From: Rhodospirillaceae bacterium UBA3470
GTDB taxonomy: Bacteria > Pseudomonadota > Alphaproteobacteria > Rhodospirillales > Casp-alpha2
Length of the DNA: 7,897 bases
NCBI GenBank assembly: GCA_002378125.1
Contig: DFRF01000140.1
Coordinates: 1-7,897, forward strand
Reading direction: 5' to 3'
A model generated the notes under the pieces. It searched no databases, was not told where the DNA came from, and saw nothing but the letters and a program-made list of their open reading frames with translations. Of this stretch, positions 1 to 6,640 are shown in pieces. A program made the position numbers and the translations under genes. The stretch's first letter is position 1. Every line of letters starts with the position of its first letter.

Positions 1-451
1 TTGCGTTGGTGGTGTTAGCCGCGGCCTCATCCCAGTCACCGATCGTCACCCGACCCAATTTATGCTGGAAGTAGATCGTTTCATACTTTGAAGCGAATGC
101 ATCGGCGGCAGTGGTCTCGTCACCCGTCGTGCTACCAAAAGAGATGGTACCTTGGTTCTTGCCAACGTCCCAACGTAGCAGGCCACCCATAGTGATGCCT
201 TCGGTCAGCTTGCCGCTGCCCATCACCCAGACTTCGGAGTTCGCGGACGTACCATCGGTATTGAAGATACCGTCGTGTTCACCATCGTCAACGTGACGCA
301 GGGCACGGTGGATACGAGCACCCCAGGTGACGTCCATTCGGCTTTCGTTGGCTCCTTTGAAAGAACCAGCTTCAGCGGATTGCATCGGCGTCACTAGCGC
401 GAGTAAGGCGCCTGCAGCAACCGAAGCTTTGAGAGTTGTTTTGATATTCAC
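1..451 (-). CDS. Outer-membrane porin, N-terminal part (3' end outside window)
   Basis: The visible 150 residues begin with a GTG start. That start is supported by an AAGGAG Shine-Dalgarno 8 nt upstream and by an ideal signal peptide directly behind it: a basic N-terminus (VNIKTTLK), a hydrophobic core (AAGALLALV) and a probable signal peptidase I site after QSAEA at about residue 28. The mature part opens with short alternating strands such as WGARIHRALRH, EVWVMGSGKL and GGLLRWDV, followed by IYFQHKLGRVTIGDWDEA. This pattern matches the Gram-negative porin family of Alphaproteobacteria, in which the G-x-x-T-I/L-G-D segment marks an early beta-strand and turn. The expected role is a trimeric outer-membrane channel for small hydrophilic solutes. 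Such proteins are usually 300-450 residues, so more than half is missing beyond the left edge. Transcription starts in the AT-rich region 452-655. The family is clear; substrate specificity cannot be judged. Confidence 0.87.
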   Translation of the reverse strand, partial: MNIKTTLKASVAAGALLALVTPMQSAEAGSFKGANESRMDVTWGARIHRALRHVDDGEHDGIFNTDGTSANSEVWVMGSGKLTEGITMGGLLRWDVGKNQGTISFGSTTGDETTAADAFASKYETIYFQHKLGRVTIGDWDEAAANTTNA

Positions 452-655
452 TTTAGTCTCTCCTTAGTAGTTTTCGTTTTACGAGTCACAAGATCTTGTT
501 GCTCTCATGGAGTAAACTTACCGGATGAGCGAAACTTCATCCCCAGAGTTGCTCCGATGAAATGATTTATCTGAAACTGGATAGACGGAAAAGTTTTTCC
601 AACGTCTTTTACACATTTTCACAGCGATCGTTGTATTTTTGCAACACCCATAAAA
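452..655 (-). promoter_or_regulatory. Porin upstream region with candidate promoter and three dyads
   Basis: This 204-bp gap separates the stop of the TPR gene from the porin start and is clearly AT-richer than its surroundings. On the minus strand TTGCAA (644-639) and an extended TGT-GAAAAT (623-615), 18 nt apart, form a modest sigma-70-like candidate, each hexamer matching consensus at four of six positions; that would leave a leader of about 150 nt. The region holds a perfect 12-bp palindrome ACAAGATCTTGT (488-499), a hairpin GGATGA/TCATCC with an 8-nt loop (523-542) and a dyad GGAAAA-gt-TTTTCC (587-600). These could be operator sites or leader RNA structures. There is no clear U-tailed terminator for the TPR gene here; GTTG/CAAC around 637-648 is too short. 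The region call is firm, the individual sites are tentative. Confidence 0.4.
460..465 (-). promoter_or_regulatory. Ribosome binding site of the porin gene
   Basis: AAGGAG on the minus strand lies 8 nt before the GTG at 449-451. It decides in favour of this non-ATG start, because no ATG in this frame precedes the signal peptide. Confidence 0.75.
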
Positions 656-2419
656 TCATGGCTCTTGGGTTAGAACTGATAGGGCGGCCTTAATTTGTGG
701 CACTGGCCCCAAGTCCCCAACTCTTCTGAGCAACGTGACATTTGGATACCACACCGATGTCTCTCCCGAACCACCCCACTTCCATTGTGCCCCAAAGGGG
801 AGGATAACAGCGGTTTTAACCCCCAATGCACCGGCCAGATGAGCGGTTGAGTTTGACACCGTGATGACACCGTCCAAAGCGCTGATCTGGGCAGCGAAAC
901 CATCAATGTCAGTCCATTGATCAATACAGTTATCATGAAAAATTTCAACGCCGAGATGGTCTCGGATCCATTCCCGGTCGTCTTCGGTATCTCCGTACTG
1001 GAGATCAATAAATTTTGTATTCTCCATTGAAGCCAGAGGAGCTAAATCTTCCAACATTAAGGATTTAGCCTGGGCCTTCTTGCCAAGCGGGCTTTTCCAG
1101 GCCAGGCCCACCAGACGCGGGGTTTCGCCCTTTAAATAGCGCTGCCGTAGCGCTTGTCTCCGCTCGTTGTCGGCCTTGATGTAGGCGACTGGTGGGGTCT
1201 CGCAGTAATCCTTCCATAGCCAGCAGCCGAGGCTTCCCATGGCGACACTATAATCGATACTGGCATCCAGAGTCATGGGTGAAGCCGGATCCTCAACGGG
1301 GATACAGCTAACAGTGGGAAACGACCGTTCAAATAACGCAACCAGTCGGGGATCACATTCGAGGGCAATCCGTGCAGCATGCGCAATCAATACCGGCAGA
1401 AGCGCCATGAACATCACTTGGTCGCCAACCCCCTGCTCAGCATAGACAAATACCGATTTTCCGTCCAACGGCTGGCCTCGCCATTCCGGTTGTATCGGCT
1501 GCCCGCCAAGACGCTCGCGCCGCGCCAACCGCCAATGATAATTCTCCCAAGCAGAACTGAAATCATTATCCAGGAATTGCATCTCCCCGATGATTTCACG
1601 CATCTGGGCCTGTTCGTCAGGCTGCAGTTCGGGCTCACGCGTCATCCACTCCTTCAAAAGATCCCAGGCCTTGCCCTGCCGCCCCGTATCTCGGTAGACG
1701 CACGCAAGGCGAAGCCCTGTCACCGCATCCTCCGGATCCTTGATCAAAGCAGACTTATAAAGCCGCTCTAGATCCTCATAACCAACTCCATGGGCCCGGA
1801 GCATGGCTTCGTAATTTTGACGGATCCCCCAATTGTCGGGAAGCAGTATATTGGCCCGTCTGTACGCCTCAATAGACCCCATCGGTCTATCCAGCGCGTC
1901 TAACGCCGTTCCCAGACCAGAATAGGCATGAGCATTGCTGTCAGACGCCTCAATGGCCTTCCGAAAGACCTCCTCCGCCAATTCGTACTCTTGGCGCCCC
2001 AAATGAACCTGGCCCAAATTCGCGAGTGTGTGCGAATCGCCGGGCATAAGCGCCAGGGAGCCCCGAAGGGCTGCCTCGGCATCATCATATCGACCGGCCT
2101 GACATAAAAGCCCACCAAGATCATTGAGAATCTGAGGCTGATCGGACGCGATTGCAGCCAGCTTCTCTTGCGCAGCGATCGCTGCATCAAGGGGTTCCAG
2201 ATGAATTGCGGCATGTCCCGCGATACGCAATGCATCCTCAATCACATCTTTATTGCCGGGCGAACAAAGAACTTCCGCCGCGCCGTCATATGCTTCCCTG
2301 TAGCGCCCAGCTTGCACCTGCTCGTAAGCGCAACGTAGTTTGTCCGCCGCACTTAAACGGACTTTACGGCGGCGTTTATCTGAGAGTTTCTTTTGCTTGC
2401 GGCGAAGAGATCGGCTCAT
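656..2419 (-). CDS. TPR-repeat protein with C-terminal GT9/GT41-like glycosyltransferase domain
   Basis: The protein has 587 residues and no signal peptide, so it is probably cytoplasmic. A strongly basic N-terminus (residues 6-21, with runs RRKQKK and KRRRK) is followed by a helical region and about three recognisable tetratricopeptide repeats at roughly 93-196, showing the A/G-Y-x-x-A and P pattern (AGRYDDAEAAL, NLGQVHLGRQEY, GLGTALDALDRP). Weaker helical repeats run to about 300. Residues about 320-587 match the glycosyltransferase-like domain often fused to TPRs: GKSVFVYAEQGVGDQVMF (320-337), IALECDPRLVALFERSFP (351-368), and the nucleotide-sugar site SNSTAHLAGALG (522-533) with PFGAQWKWG and VWYPNVTLLR behind it. 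Such proteins probably transfer sugars to protein or glycan acceptors; donor and acceptor are not predictable. The ATG is preceded by AACAGG 5 nt upstream and by a good promoter. It is divergent from gor; the downstream porin has its own leader. Confidence 0.85.
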   Translation of the reverse strand: MSRSLRRKQKKLSDKRRRKVRLSAADKLRCAYEQVQAGRYREAYDGAAEVLCSPGNKDVIEDALRIAGHAAIHLEPLDAAIAAQEKLAAIASDQPQILNDLGGLLCQAGRYDDAEAALRGSLALMPGDSHTLANLGQVHLGRQEYELAEEVFRKAIEASDSNAHAYSGLGTALDALDRPMGSIEAYRRANILLPDNWGIRQNYEAMLRAHGVGYEDLERLYKSALIKDPEDAVTGLRLACVYRDTGRQGKAWDLLKEWMTREPELQPDEQAQMREIIGEMQFLDNDFSSAWENYHWRLARRERLGGQPIQPEWRGQPLDGKSVFVYAEQGVGDQVMFMALLPVLIAHAARIALECDPRLVALFERSFPTVSCIPVEDPASPMTLDASIDYSVAMGSLGCWLWKDYCETPPVAYIKADNERRQALRQRYLKGETPRLVGLAWKSPLGKKAQAKSLMLEDLAPLASMENTKFIDLQYGDTEDDREWIRDHLGVEIFHDNCIDQWTDIDGFAAQISALDGVITVSNSTAHLAGALGVKTAVILPFGAQWKWGGSGETSVWYPNVTLLRRVGDLGPVPQIKAALSVLTQEP

Positions 2420-2428
2420 GATGACCTG

Positions 2429-2456
2429 TTGAGATGTCGTTTTCAGATATTATATT
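2429..2456 (+). promoter_or_regulatory. Candidate sigma-70 promoter of gor
   Basis: TTGAGA (2429-2434), a 16-nt spacer and TATATT (2451-2456) predict a start near 2463 and a leader of about 49 nt before the gor ATG. The -10 overlaps that of the divergent promoter on the minus strand. Confidence 0.5.
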
Positions 2457-2476
2457 CGTTTAGCGATTTGATCCAA
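2449..2476 (-). promoter_or_regulatory. Candidate sigma-70 promoter of the TPR-glycosyltransferase gene
   Basis: On the minus strand TTGGAT (2476-2471), a 16-nt spacer and a perfect TATAAT (2454-2449) predict a start near 2442 and a leader of about 22 nt before the ATG at 2419. The -35 hexamer is also the left arm of the dyad ATCCAA-tcc-TTGGAT. Confidence 0.6.
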
Positions 2477-2485
2477 TCCTTGGAT
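2471..2485. repeat. Perfect inverted repeat ATCCAA-tcc-TTGGAT
   Basis: The 6-bp arms are perfectly complementary around a 3-nt centre. At DNA level it covers the -35 hexamer of the minus-strand promoter, so a bound factor could act on that promoter. At RNA level it would be the first hairpin of the gor leader. Which level matters, if any, cannot be decided from sequence. Confidence 0.5.
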
Positions 2486-2490
2486 GCGGC

Positions 2491-2503
2491 TCCTTCAGAA
2501 GGA
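2491..2503 (+). promoter_or_regulatory. gor Shine-Dalgarno inside a small hairpin (TCCTT-cag-AAGGA)
   Basis: AAGGA (2499-2503) sits 8 nt before the gor ATG and is the only good ribosome binding site. It is fully complementary to TCCTT at 2491-2495, giving a 5-bp stem with a 3-nt loop that would mask it. A second TCCTT at 2477-2481 lies in the upstream dyad and could pair with the same site instead. The stem is short, so it may melt easily. Confidence 0.5.
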
Positions 2504-2511
2504 CGATATTC

Positions 2512-3867
2512 ATGCCCGATAAAGATTATGATCTGGTGGTCATTGGTGCTGGCTCCGGTGGCGTCCGTGCGTCACGTTTCGCCGCCGCCAACCACGGCAA
2601 GCGCATTGCCGTTATTGAAAACCGCCGGGTCGGTGGGACCTGCGTAATGCGCGGCTGTGTTCCAAAAAAGCTGCTGGTCTATGGCGCCCACTTCGCTGAC
2701 GACTTCGAGAACGCCCGCGGCTACGGCTGGGACGCAACCCGCCCGGCATTTGACTGGACATTGCTGATTGACGCCAAGAACCGAGAACTGCAACGCCTTG
2801 AGGACGTCTATCACGGCCTCCTGAAATCCTCGAACGTGGATGAGATCACCGGCACGGGCCGCATCGCCGATACCCATACGGTGGAGGTGGACGGCAAGAC
2901 CTATACGTGTGATTACATATTAGTAGCCACGGGCGGCTACCCCGCGACGCCGGATATCCCGGGAATCGAACACGTCATCAATTCCGACCATGCCCTCGAT
3001 CTCGAGGAACTGCCAAAACACATTGTCATTGTCGGTGGCGGCTACATCGCCGTGGAATTCGCGGGCATCTTCAGTGCGGTGGGCGTCGAGACCCATCTCA
3101 TGTTCCGGGCCGACAACATCCTGCGCGGTTTCGACAACGATATCCGTGTCATGCTGCGCGACGAATTAGAAAAGAAAGGTATCAACCTGCACGCGAAAAC
3201 ACAGATCACCGCCATCACCAAAACCAGCGACGGCTATCGGTTACAACTGGACACCGGTGAGACCATGGACACGGGCCTTGTCATGTACGCCACTGGCCGG
3301 CGCCCTAACTCCGCCGGGATCGGCCTTGAGGAAGTGGGGATCGAGATCAACGCCAAAGGCGCGGTGGTCGTCGACGACACCTCAAAGACGGCGGTCAACA
3401 ATATTTACGCCATCGGCGACCTGACCAACCGCATTAATCTCACGCCCGTCGCCCTAGAAGAGGGCATGGCCGTAGTCGAGACCATCTTTGGCGCGCGCCC
3501 GACGGCAGTCGACTATACCAATGTGGCTTCCGCCGTGTTCAGCCAACCCCCCGTGGGCAGCGTCGGCCTGAGCGAGGAAGAGGCCCGGAAGAACCACGAC
3601 GTGGACATCTACCGTTCTTCCTTCAAGCCCATGAAGCACACCCTCTCGGGAAGTGATGAGCGGGCGATGATGAAACTCATCGTTGATAAAAAGACGGATG
3701 TCGTCCTGGGTTGCCATATGGTCGGAGCCGATTCGCCCGAGATCATCCAAGGCTTCGCCGTAGCGCTAAAGTGCGGCGCGACGAAGGCCCAGTTCGACGC
3801 AACCATTGGCATCCATCCGACGGCGGCGGAGGAATTCGTCACCATGCGGACGCCGGTATCTGCCTAG
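2512..3867 (+). CDS. gor: Glutathione-disulfide reductase (NADPH)
   Basis: This 451-residue flavoprotein disulfide reductase should reduce GSSG to two GSH with NADPH in the cytoplasm. The FAD-binding GAGSGG lies at residues 12-17. The redox-active pair is Cys44 and Cys49 in GGTCVMRGCVPKK, the form seen in plant, cyanobacterial and alphaproteobacterial reductases, whereas E. coli Gor has CVNVGC. The NADPH domain has VGGGYIAVEFAG (174-185), with Arg199 and Arg205 in MFRADNILRGFD; arginines at these places fit recognition of the NADPH 2'-phosphate and argue against lipoamide dehydrogenase. ATGRRPN (260-266) and the second FAD segment YAIGDLTNRINLTPVA (299-314) follow. The dimerisation domain ends with HPTAAEE, giving the catalytic His435-Glu440 dyad. 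Length is typical for the family and all key residues are present. It is divergent from the TPR gene and ends 21 bp before the convergent RNA methyltransferase. The leader suggests possible translational control. Confidence 0.95.
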   Translation: MPDKDYDLVVIGAGSGGVRASRFAAANHGKRIAVIENRRVGGTCVMRGCVPKKLLVYGAHFADDFENARGYGWDATRPAFDWTLLIDAKNRELQRLEDVYHGLLKSSNVDEITGTGRIADTHTVEVDGKTYTCDYILVATGGYPATPDIPGIEHVINSDHALDLEELPKHIVIVGGGYIAVEFAGIFSAVGVETHLMFRADNILRGFDNDIRVMLRDELEKKGINLHAKTQITAITKTSDGYRLQLDTGETMDTGLVMYATGRRPNSAGIGLEEVGIEINAKGAVVVDDTSKTAVNNIYAIGDLTNRINLTPVALEEGMAVVETIFGARPTAVDYTNVASAVFSQPPVGSVGLSEEEARKNHDVDIYRSSFKPMKHTLSGSDERAMMKLIVDKKTDVVLGCHMVGADSPEIIQGFAVALKCGATKAQFDATIGIHPTAAEEFVTMRTPVSA

Positions 3868-3888
3868 ACGTTCAAACTGCAGCGCCGC

Positions 3889-4458
3889 TCAGTCGTTGTA
3901 TTCGGTGGGCGGCGTATCACGAAATTCTTCCATCTTGGCCCGCGTGAAGCGGCCACCAAACTGGTGTTTGGAGAGTTTCTCGGTCGGCGGACCGGGCCGC
4001 TCGGCGCGCCGTGAGAACTTGCCCAGGCTGTTGATCCGGTCATACATGACGATAGCGCCGGCGATGCCGACGTTGACGCAGAACTTGGTCGGGATCTTGA
4101 TGGTCCAATCGCACCGAGCGATGATTTCCGACGACAATTGGCCACGCTCAGGTCCGAGGATATACGCCGCCTGTGCCGGGTGACGGAAACTCGGCAAATC
4201 AACGGCAGCATCCAACAACTCGATGCCGACCAATTTGCAACCCTCCGGCAGCACCATCGAAGCGGCATCGGGGAAACTGTAGAACGGCAAATGCGTCACC
4301 GCATCGGAGGTATCCGACTTGCCCCCCTCTGCGCGCGCATAAGCCGCCTGCACCGTGAACACGAAACCCGCCCCGAAAGCATGCGCCGACCGAAAGAGGT
4401 TGCCCACGTTCATGGTCTTTGAGATGCGGTCGACGCCAATGCCGAAATATCCGCGCAT
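3889..4458 (-). CDS. SpoU/TrmH-family RNA 2'-O-methyltransferase
   Basis: I choose the ATG at 4458, giving 189 residues starting MRGYFGIGVDRISKTMN. Conserved sequence begins within a few residues of this Met, and GGTGGG lies just upstream; the frame stays open to a TTG at 4533, but the extra 25 residues look non-family. The SPOUT motifs are in order: motif 1 NVGNLFRSAHAFGA (17-30, with Asn20 and Arg23), motif 2 ILGPERGQLSSEIIARCDW (100-118) leading into IPT, and motif 3 CVNVGIAGAIVMYD (127-140), which form the trefoil-knot SAM site. A charged tail after about 150 ends the protein. The family 2'-O-methylates tRNA or rRNA riboses; the target nucleotide cannot be read from the sequence, and it lacks an N-terminal RNA-binding extension. 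It is convergent with gor and divergent from the quinone oxidoreductase, so it is probably monocistronic. Confidence 0.88.
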   Translation of the reverse strand: MRGYFGIGVDRISKTMNVGNLFRSAHAFGAGFVFTVQAAYARAEGGKSDTSDAVTHLPFYSFPDAASMVLPEGCKLVGIELLDAAVDLPSFRHPAQAAYILGPERGQLSSEIIARCDWTIKIPTKFCVNVGIAGAIVMYDRINSLGKFSRRAERPGPPTEKLSKHQFGGRFTRAKMEEFRDTPPTEYND

Positions 4459-4549
4459 GAGAATTCCCACCGTGATGAAACCAAGAGACCTTGCTCCTAC
4501 TGACAGCCTCGGGCAAAACGCCGGTAGGATCAAGAAACCAGCAATATGT

Positions 4550-4554
4550 GGAGA
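4550..4554 (+). promoter_or_regulatory. Ribosome binding site of the quinone oxidoreductase gene
   Basis: GGAGA lies 5 nt before the ATG at 4560 and decides that start over the in-frame TTG at 4491. The 101-bp gap to the divergent RNA methyltransferase must hold both promoters, but I see no convincing -35/-10 pair in either direction. Confidence 0.65.
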
Positions 4555-4559
4555 ACATC

Positions 4560-5546
4560 ATGCGCGCTGTCGTCTGCCGTGAATGGGGCACCCCAGAAGA
4601 CCTGACCATGGACGAGATTGCCGAACCGGACATGACAAAGGGCGGCGTACGCATCGCGGTTAAGGCCTGCGGGGTCAACTTCGCCGACACACTAATGATC
4701 ACCGGTGAGTATCAGACCCGCCCACCCTTCCCCTTCAGTCCGGGCCTGGAGGTGGGCGGCGACGTTTTGGAGGTGGCCCCGGGCGTCACGCACGTGAAAC
4801 CGGGCGACCGTGTCATGGCCATGACATCCTGGGGCGGCTACGCCGAACAGGTCGTGGCGCCTGGTGAAGCGGTCTACAAAGTACCCGATAGCATGGACTA
4901 TATCTCCGCCGCAGCTTTCCCTGTCGTCTATGGAACCTCTCACATCGGCCTCAAGGACAAGCTCGATCTGCAATCGGGCGAGATCTTGTTGGTGCACGGC
5001 GCCGCCGGCGGCGTCGGCCTGACTGCCGTGGAGCTGGGCAAAAAGATGGGCGCCACCGTTATCGCCACGGCCGGCGGTCAGGACAAGCTGGCCGTCGCTA
5101 AGGAATACGGTGCCGATCACCTGATCGATTACCGTGATGAAGACATCCGCGCCCGCGTAAAACAGCTCACGGACGGTCGCGGAGCGGATTGTGTTTATGA
5201 TCCAGTCGGCGGCTCGGCCTTTGATGCCTCACTGCGCGCCATCGTGCAGCGTGGCCGCATCCTCATTGTCGGCTTCGCCAGCGGCACCATCCCGCAGGTG
5301 CCGGCGAACATTCTTCTGGTCAAGAACATCTCTCTGATTGGTTATTTTTGGGGGGCGCACCGCAAGCTCGACCCAGAACTGATCCAACGCTCTTTCGAAG
5401 AGCTGCTAGACTGGTACGCCGCCGGCGAGCTTAGGCCACACGTCTCCCACACCTTCGATTTGTCCCAGGCGGCTGACGCCATGCACCTCCTAAAGAGTCG
5501 GAAATCGACGGGCAAGGTGGTACTGACCACCGAGACCAGGCATTAG
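4560..5546 (+). CDS. NADPH:quinone oxidoreductase-like, zinc-independent MDR enzyme
   Basis: The protein has 328 residues from the ATG chosen by its GGAGA site and by the family-typical beginning MRAVVCREWGTPEDL. It is a medium-chain dehydrogenase/reductase of the QOR type. An N-terminal GroES-like domain carries GVNFADTLMITGEYQ (38-52) and PFSPGLEVGGDVLE (58-71); the Rossmann domain has HGAAGGVGLTAVELGK (146-161), the adenine-side YDPVGG (213-218) and GRILIVGFASG (232-242). The C-terminal NISLIGYFWGAH (256-267) and STGKVVL (316-322) are also typical. The cysteine and histidine zinc ligands of alcohol dehydrogenases are absent, as expected for this subfamily. Likely reactions are NADPH-dependent reduction of quinones or of activated alkenals and enoyl compounds in the cytoplasm; the true substrate is uncertain, since annotation in this family is loose. 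It is divergent from the RNA methyltransferase and convergent with the next gene, 84 bp away. Confidence 0.88.
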   Translation: MRAVVCREWGTPEDLTMDEIAEPDMTKGGVRIAVKACGVNFADTLMITGEYQTRPPFPFSPGLEVGGDVLEVAPGVTHVKPGDRVMAMTSWGGYAEQVVAPGEAVYKVPDSMDYISAAAFPVVYGTSHIGLKDKLDLQSGEILLVHGAAGGVGLTAVELGKKMGATVIATAGGQDKLAVAKEYGADHLIDYRDEDIRARVKQLTDGRGADCVYDPVGGSAFDASLRAIVQRGRILIVGFASGTIPQVPANILLVKNISLIGYFWGAHRKLDPELIQRSFEELLDWYAAGELRPHVSHTFDLSQAADAMHLLKSRKSTGKVVLTTETRH

Positions 5547-5630
5547 AAAAAGGCCCAATACATCGCCGCACCGGAGCCCAGACAGTGTCGTTCCTAATTT
5601 CATTGAAAGGTTAGACCTGGCCAGAGAGCC

Positions 5631-6635
5631 TCAGACCGGCTTGATGCCGGTAATTCGCGTCAAGGTCCCCAGAATAAACGGTACGGCAGCGACAGCGACA
5701 AACCCGGCAGTCGCGAGGTAGCCGATGCAATCAGCTTCCGAATGGGCGATGCCTTGGGTCTCGGAAATAGCCTGACCAAGCCCCCAATAGGCAGGACCAA
5801 TGGGCCCACGTCGATCGTTGTCCAAGGTTTCGCCGATCAGGTGCATCTCACCACCGGGCTCAAGCGCGTCAAAGGCTTTCTGGACGACCCGTCCGATCAT
5901 CGCGGGCCCGTACATGGGTAAATTAGAGGCCATGATCACCACGTCCGCACCGGAGGGAAAATCATCCACGATGAAATCACCACCCACGGCGGACACCCGC
6001 TCGGCGACCCCGTTCTCGGCGATGAATTCATTGGCCACCTCTGCAACCGGGGGCAAGTCGAAGACAACGGCCTTGATTTCCGGATAAGCCTGGGCCGCGT
6101 TGATGCAATAGGCTCCAGACCCGCCGCCGAGGTCAAGGATCATCTGGCGTCCCGTCAAATCCACCTGCTTCACAAACCGCCGGCCCGCACCCATGCCGAT
6201 GGAATAGGTCGCTTCGTGATAGACCCGGGCATCATCAACGGTGAAATCGCCGATGGGCCCCAAAATCTTCAAATCCATGGTACGCAGGTGATCCGTCAGT
6301 CGTCCCCAATCATCCCATTGTGGCTTGTTGAAGAGTATCCAGGGCCCCGCATAGCTCTTTTTGCCCTCGACCAAAAACCGATCGACGTCATCGGCGTTAC
6401 CGAAGGTACCGTCGTCTAAGCGATGCACGAGTTCCATCGCTGTCAGCATAATCAATAGCCGTTCGGCGTTGACCGGATGGATATCGACAGCGGCAGCCAC
6501 AGTTTCGGTGGTGTTCGCGCCGTCGTCGATGGCAGTGAATATGCCAAGCTCCACCGCCGACATCAGCGCCGCCGACCGACCGAAACCCTGGACGATGTTC
6601 TGCAGCCGGACTGTATCAACGCGTTTCTCGCTCAT
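5631..6635 (-). CDS. Class I SAM-dependent methyltransferase, O-methyltransferase (PF00891-like) fold, catalytic His absent
   Basis: The 334-residue protein starts at an ATG with a strong AGGAGGT site 5 nt upstream. Residues about 10-90 form a winged-helix dimerisation domain (FGRSAALMSAVELGIFTAI, then NAERLLIMLTAMELV and the wing-like DDGTF), as in hydroxyneurosporene, acetylserotonin and plant O-methyltransferases. SAM motif I is ILDLGGGSGAY (166-176), the acidic ribose-binding residue is Asp193 in VFDLPPV, and GGDFIVDDFP (218-227) and LEPGGEMHLIGE (258-269) follow in order. The place of the usual catalytic H-D-W is filled by SNLPMYG (237-243), so the base His is Pro240 by my alignment. The enzyme should bind SAM and dimerise, but O-methylation through the normal His mechanism is doubtful; C-, N- or S-methylation, or another residue acting as base, is possible. 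It is divergent from tetR and may be controlled by it. Product unknown. Confidence 0.83.
   Translation of the reverse strand: MSEKRVDTVRLQNIVQGFGRSAALMSAVELGIFTAIDDGANTTETVAAAVDIHPVNAERLLIMLTAMELVHRLDDGTFGNADDVDRFLVEGKKSYAGPWILFNKPQWDDWGRLTDHLRTMDLKILGPIGDFTVDDARVYHEATYSIGMGAGRRFVKQVDLTGRQMILDLGGGSGAYCINAAQAYPEIKAVVFDLPPVAEVANEFIAENGVAERVSAVGGDFIVDDFPSGADVVIMASNLPMYGPAMIGRVVQKAFDALEPGGEMHLIGETLDNDRRGPIGPAYWGLGQAISETQGIAHSEADCIGYLATAGFVAVAAVPFILGTLTRITGIKPV
5635..5651 (-). repeat. GC-rich hairpin at the 3' end of the methyltransferase gene
   Basis: ACCGGC-ttgat-GCCGGT is a perfect 6-bp inverted repeat with a 5-nt loop, located in the last codons before the stop at 5631-5633, in the convergent junction with the quinone oxidoreductase. 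No T-run follows on either strand, so it is not a standard intrinsic terminator. It could protect the transcript end or pause polymerase. The remaining gap 5547-5630 shows no gene. Confidence 0.35.
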
Positions 6636-6640
6636 TCCGA

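Noticed and set aside
111..296. Open frame on the plus strand inside the porin region
   Set aside because: It is antisense to a frame with a signal peptide, Shine-Dalgarno and porin-like strands; its own translation has no recognisable family pattern.
1379..1771. 130-codon plus-strand frame inside the TPR-glycosyltransferase gene
   Set aside because: Antisense shadow of a long gene with clear family motifs; low-complexity composition and no ribosome binding site.
4459..4533. N-terminal extension of the RNA methyltransferase to an upstream TTG
   Set aside because: The conserved family beginning coincides with the ATG at 4458; the added residues look random and would use up most of the divergent promoter region.
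4491..4559. N-terminal extension of the quinone oxidoreductase to TTG 4491
   Set aside because: The ATG at 4560 has a GGAGA site and family-typical start; the extension has no homology pattern.
4199..4702. Long minus-strand open frame spanning the RNA methyltransferase, the gap and the start of the quinone oxidoreductase
   Set aside because: It is out of frame with the SPOUT motifs and runs antisense through the oxidoreductase start. Part of it is simply the methyltransferase gene read in a shifted frame.
5547..5630. Possible intrinsic terminator between the convergent oxidoreductase and methyltransferase genes
   Set aside because: Only short symmetric pieces are present (CTGGCCAG at 5617-5624, AGGT-tag-ACCT at 5608-5618) and no T-run follows a stable stem on either strand.
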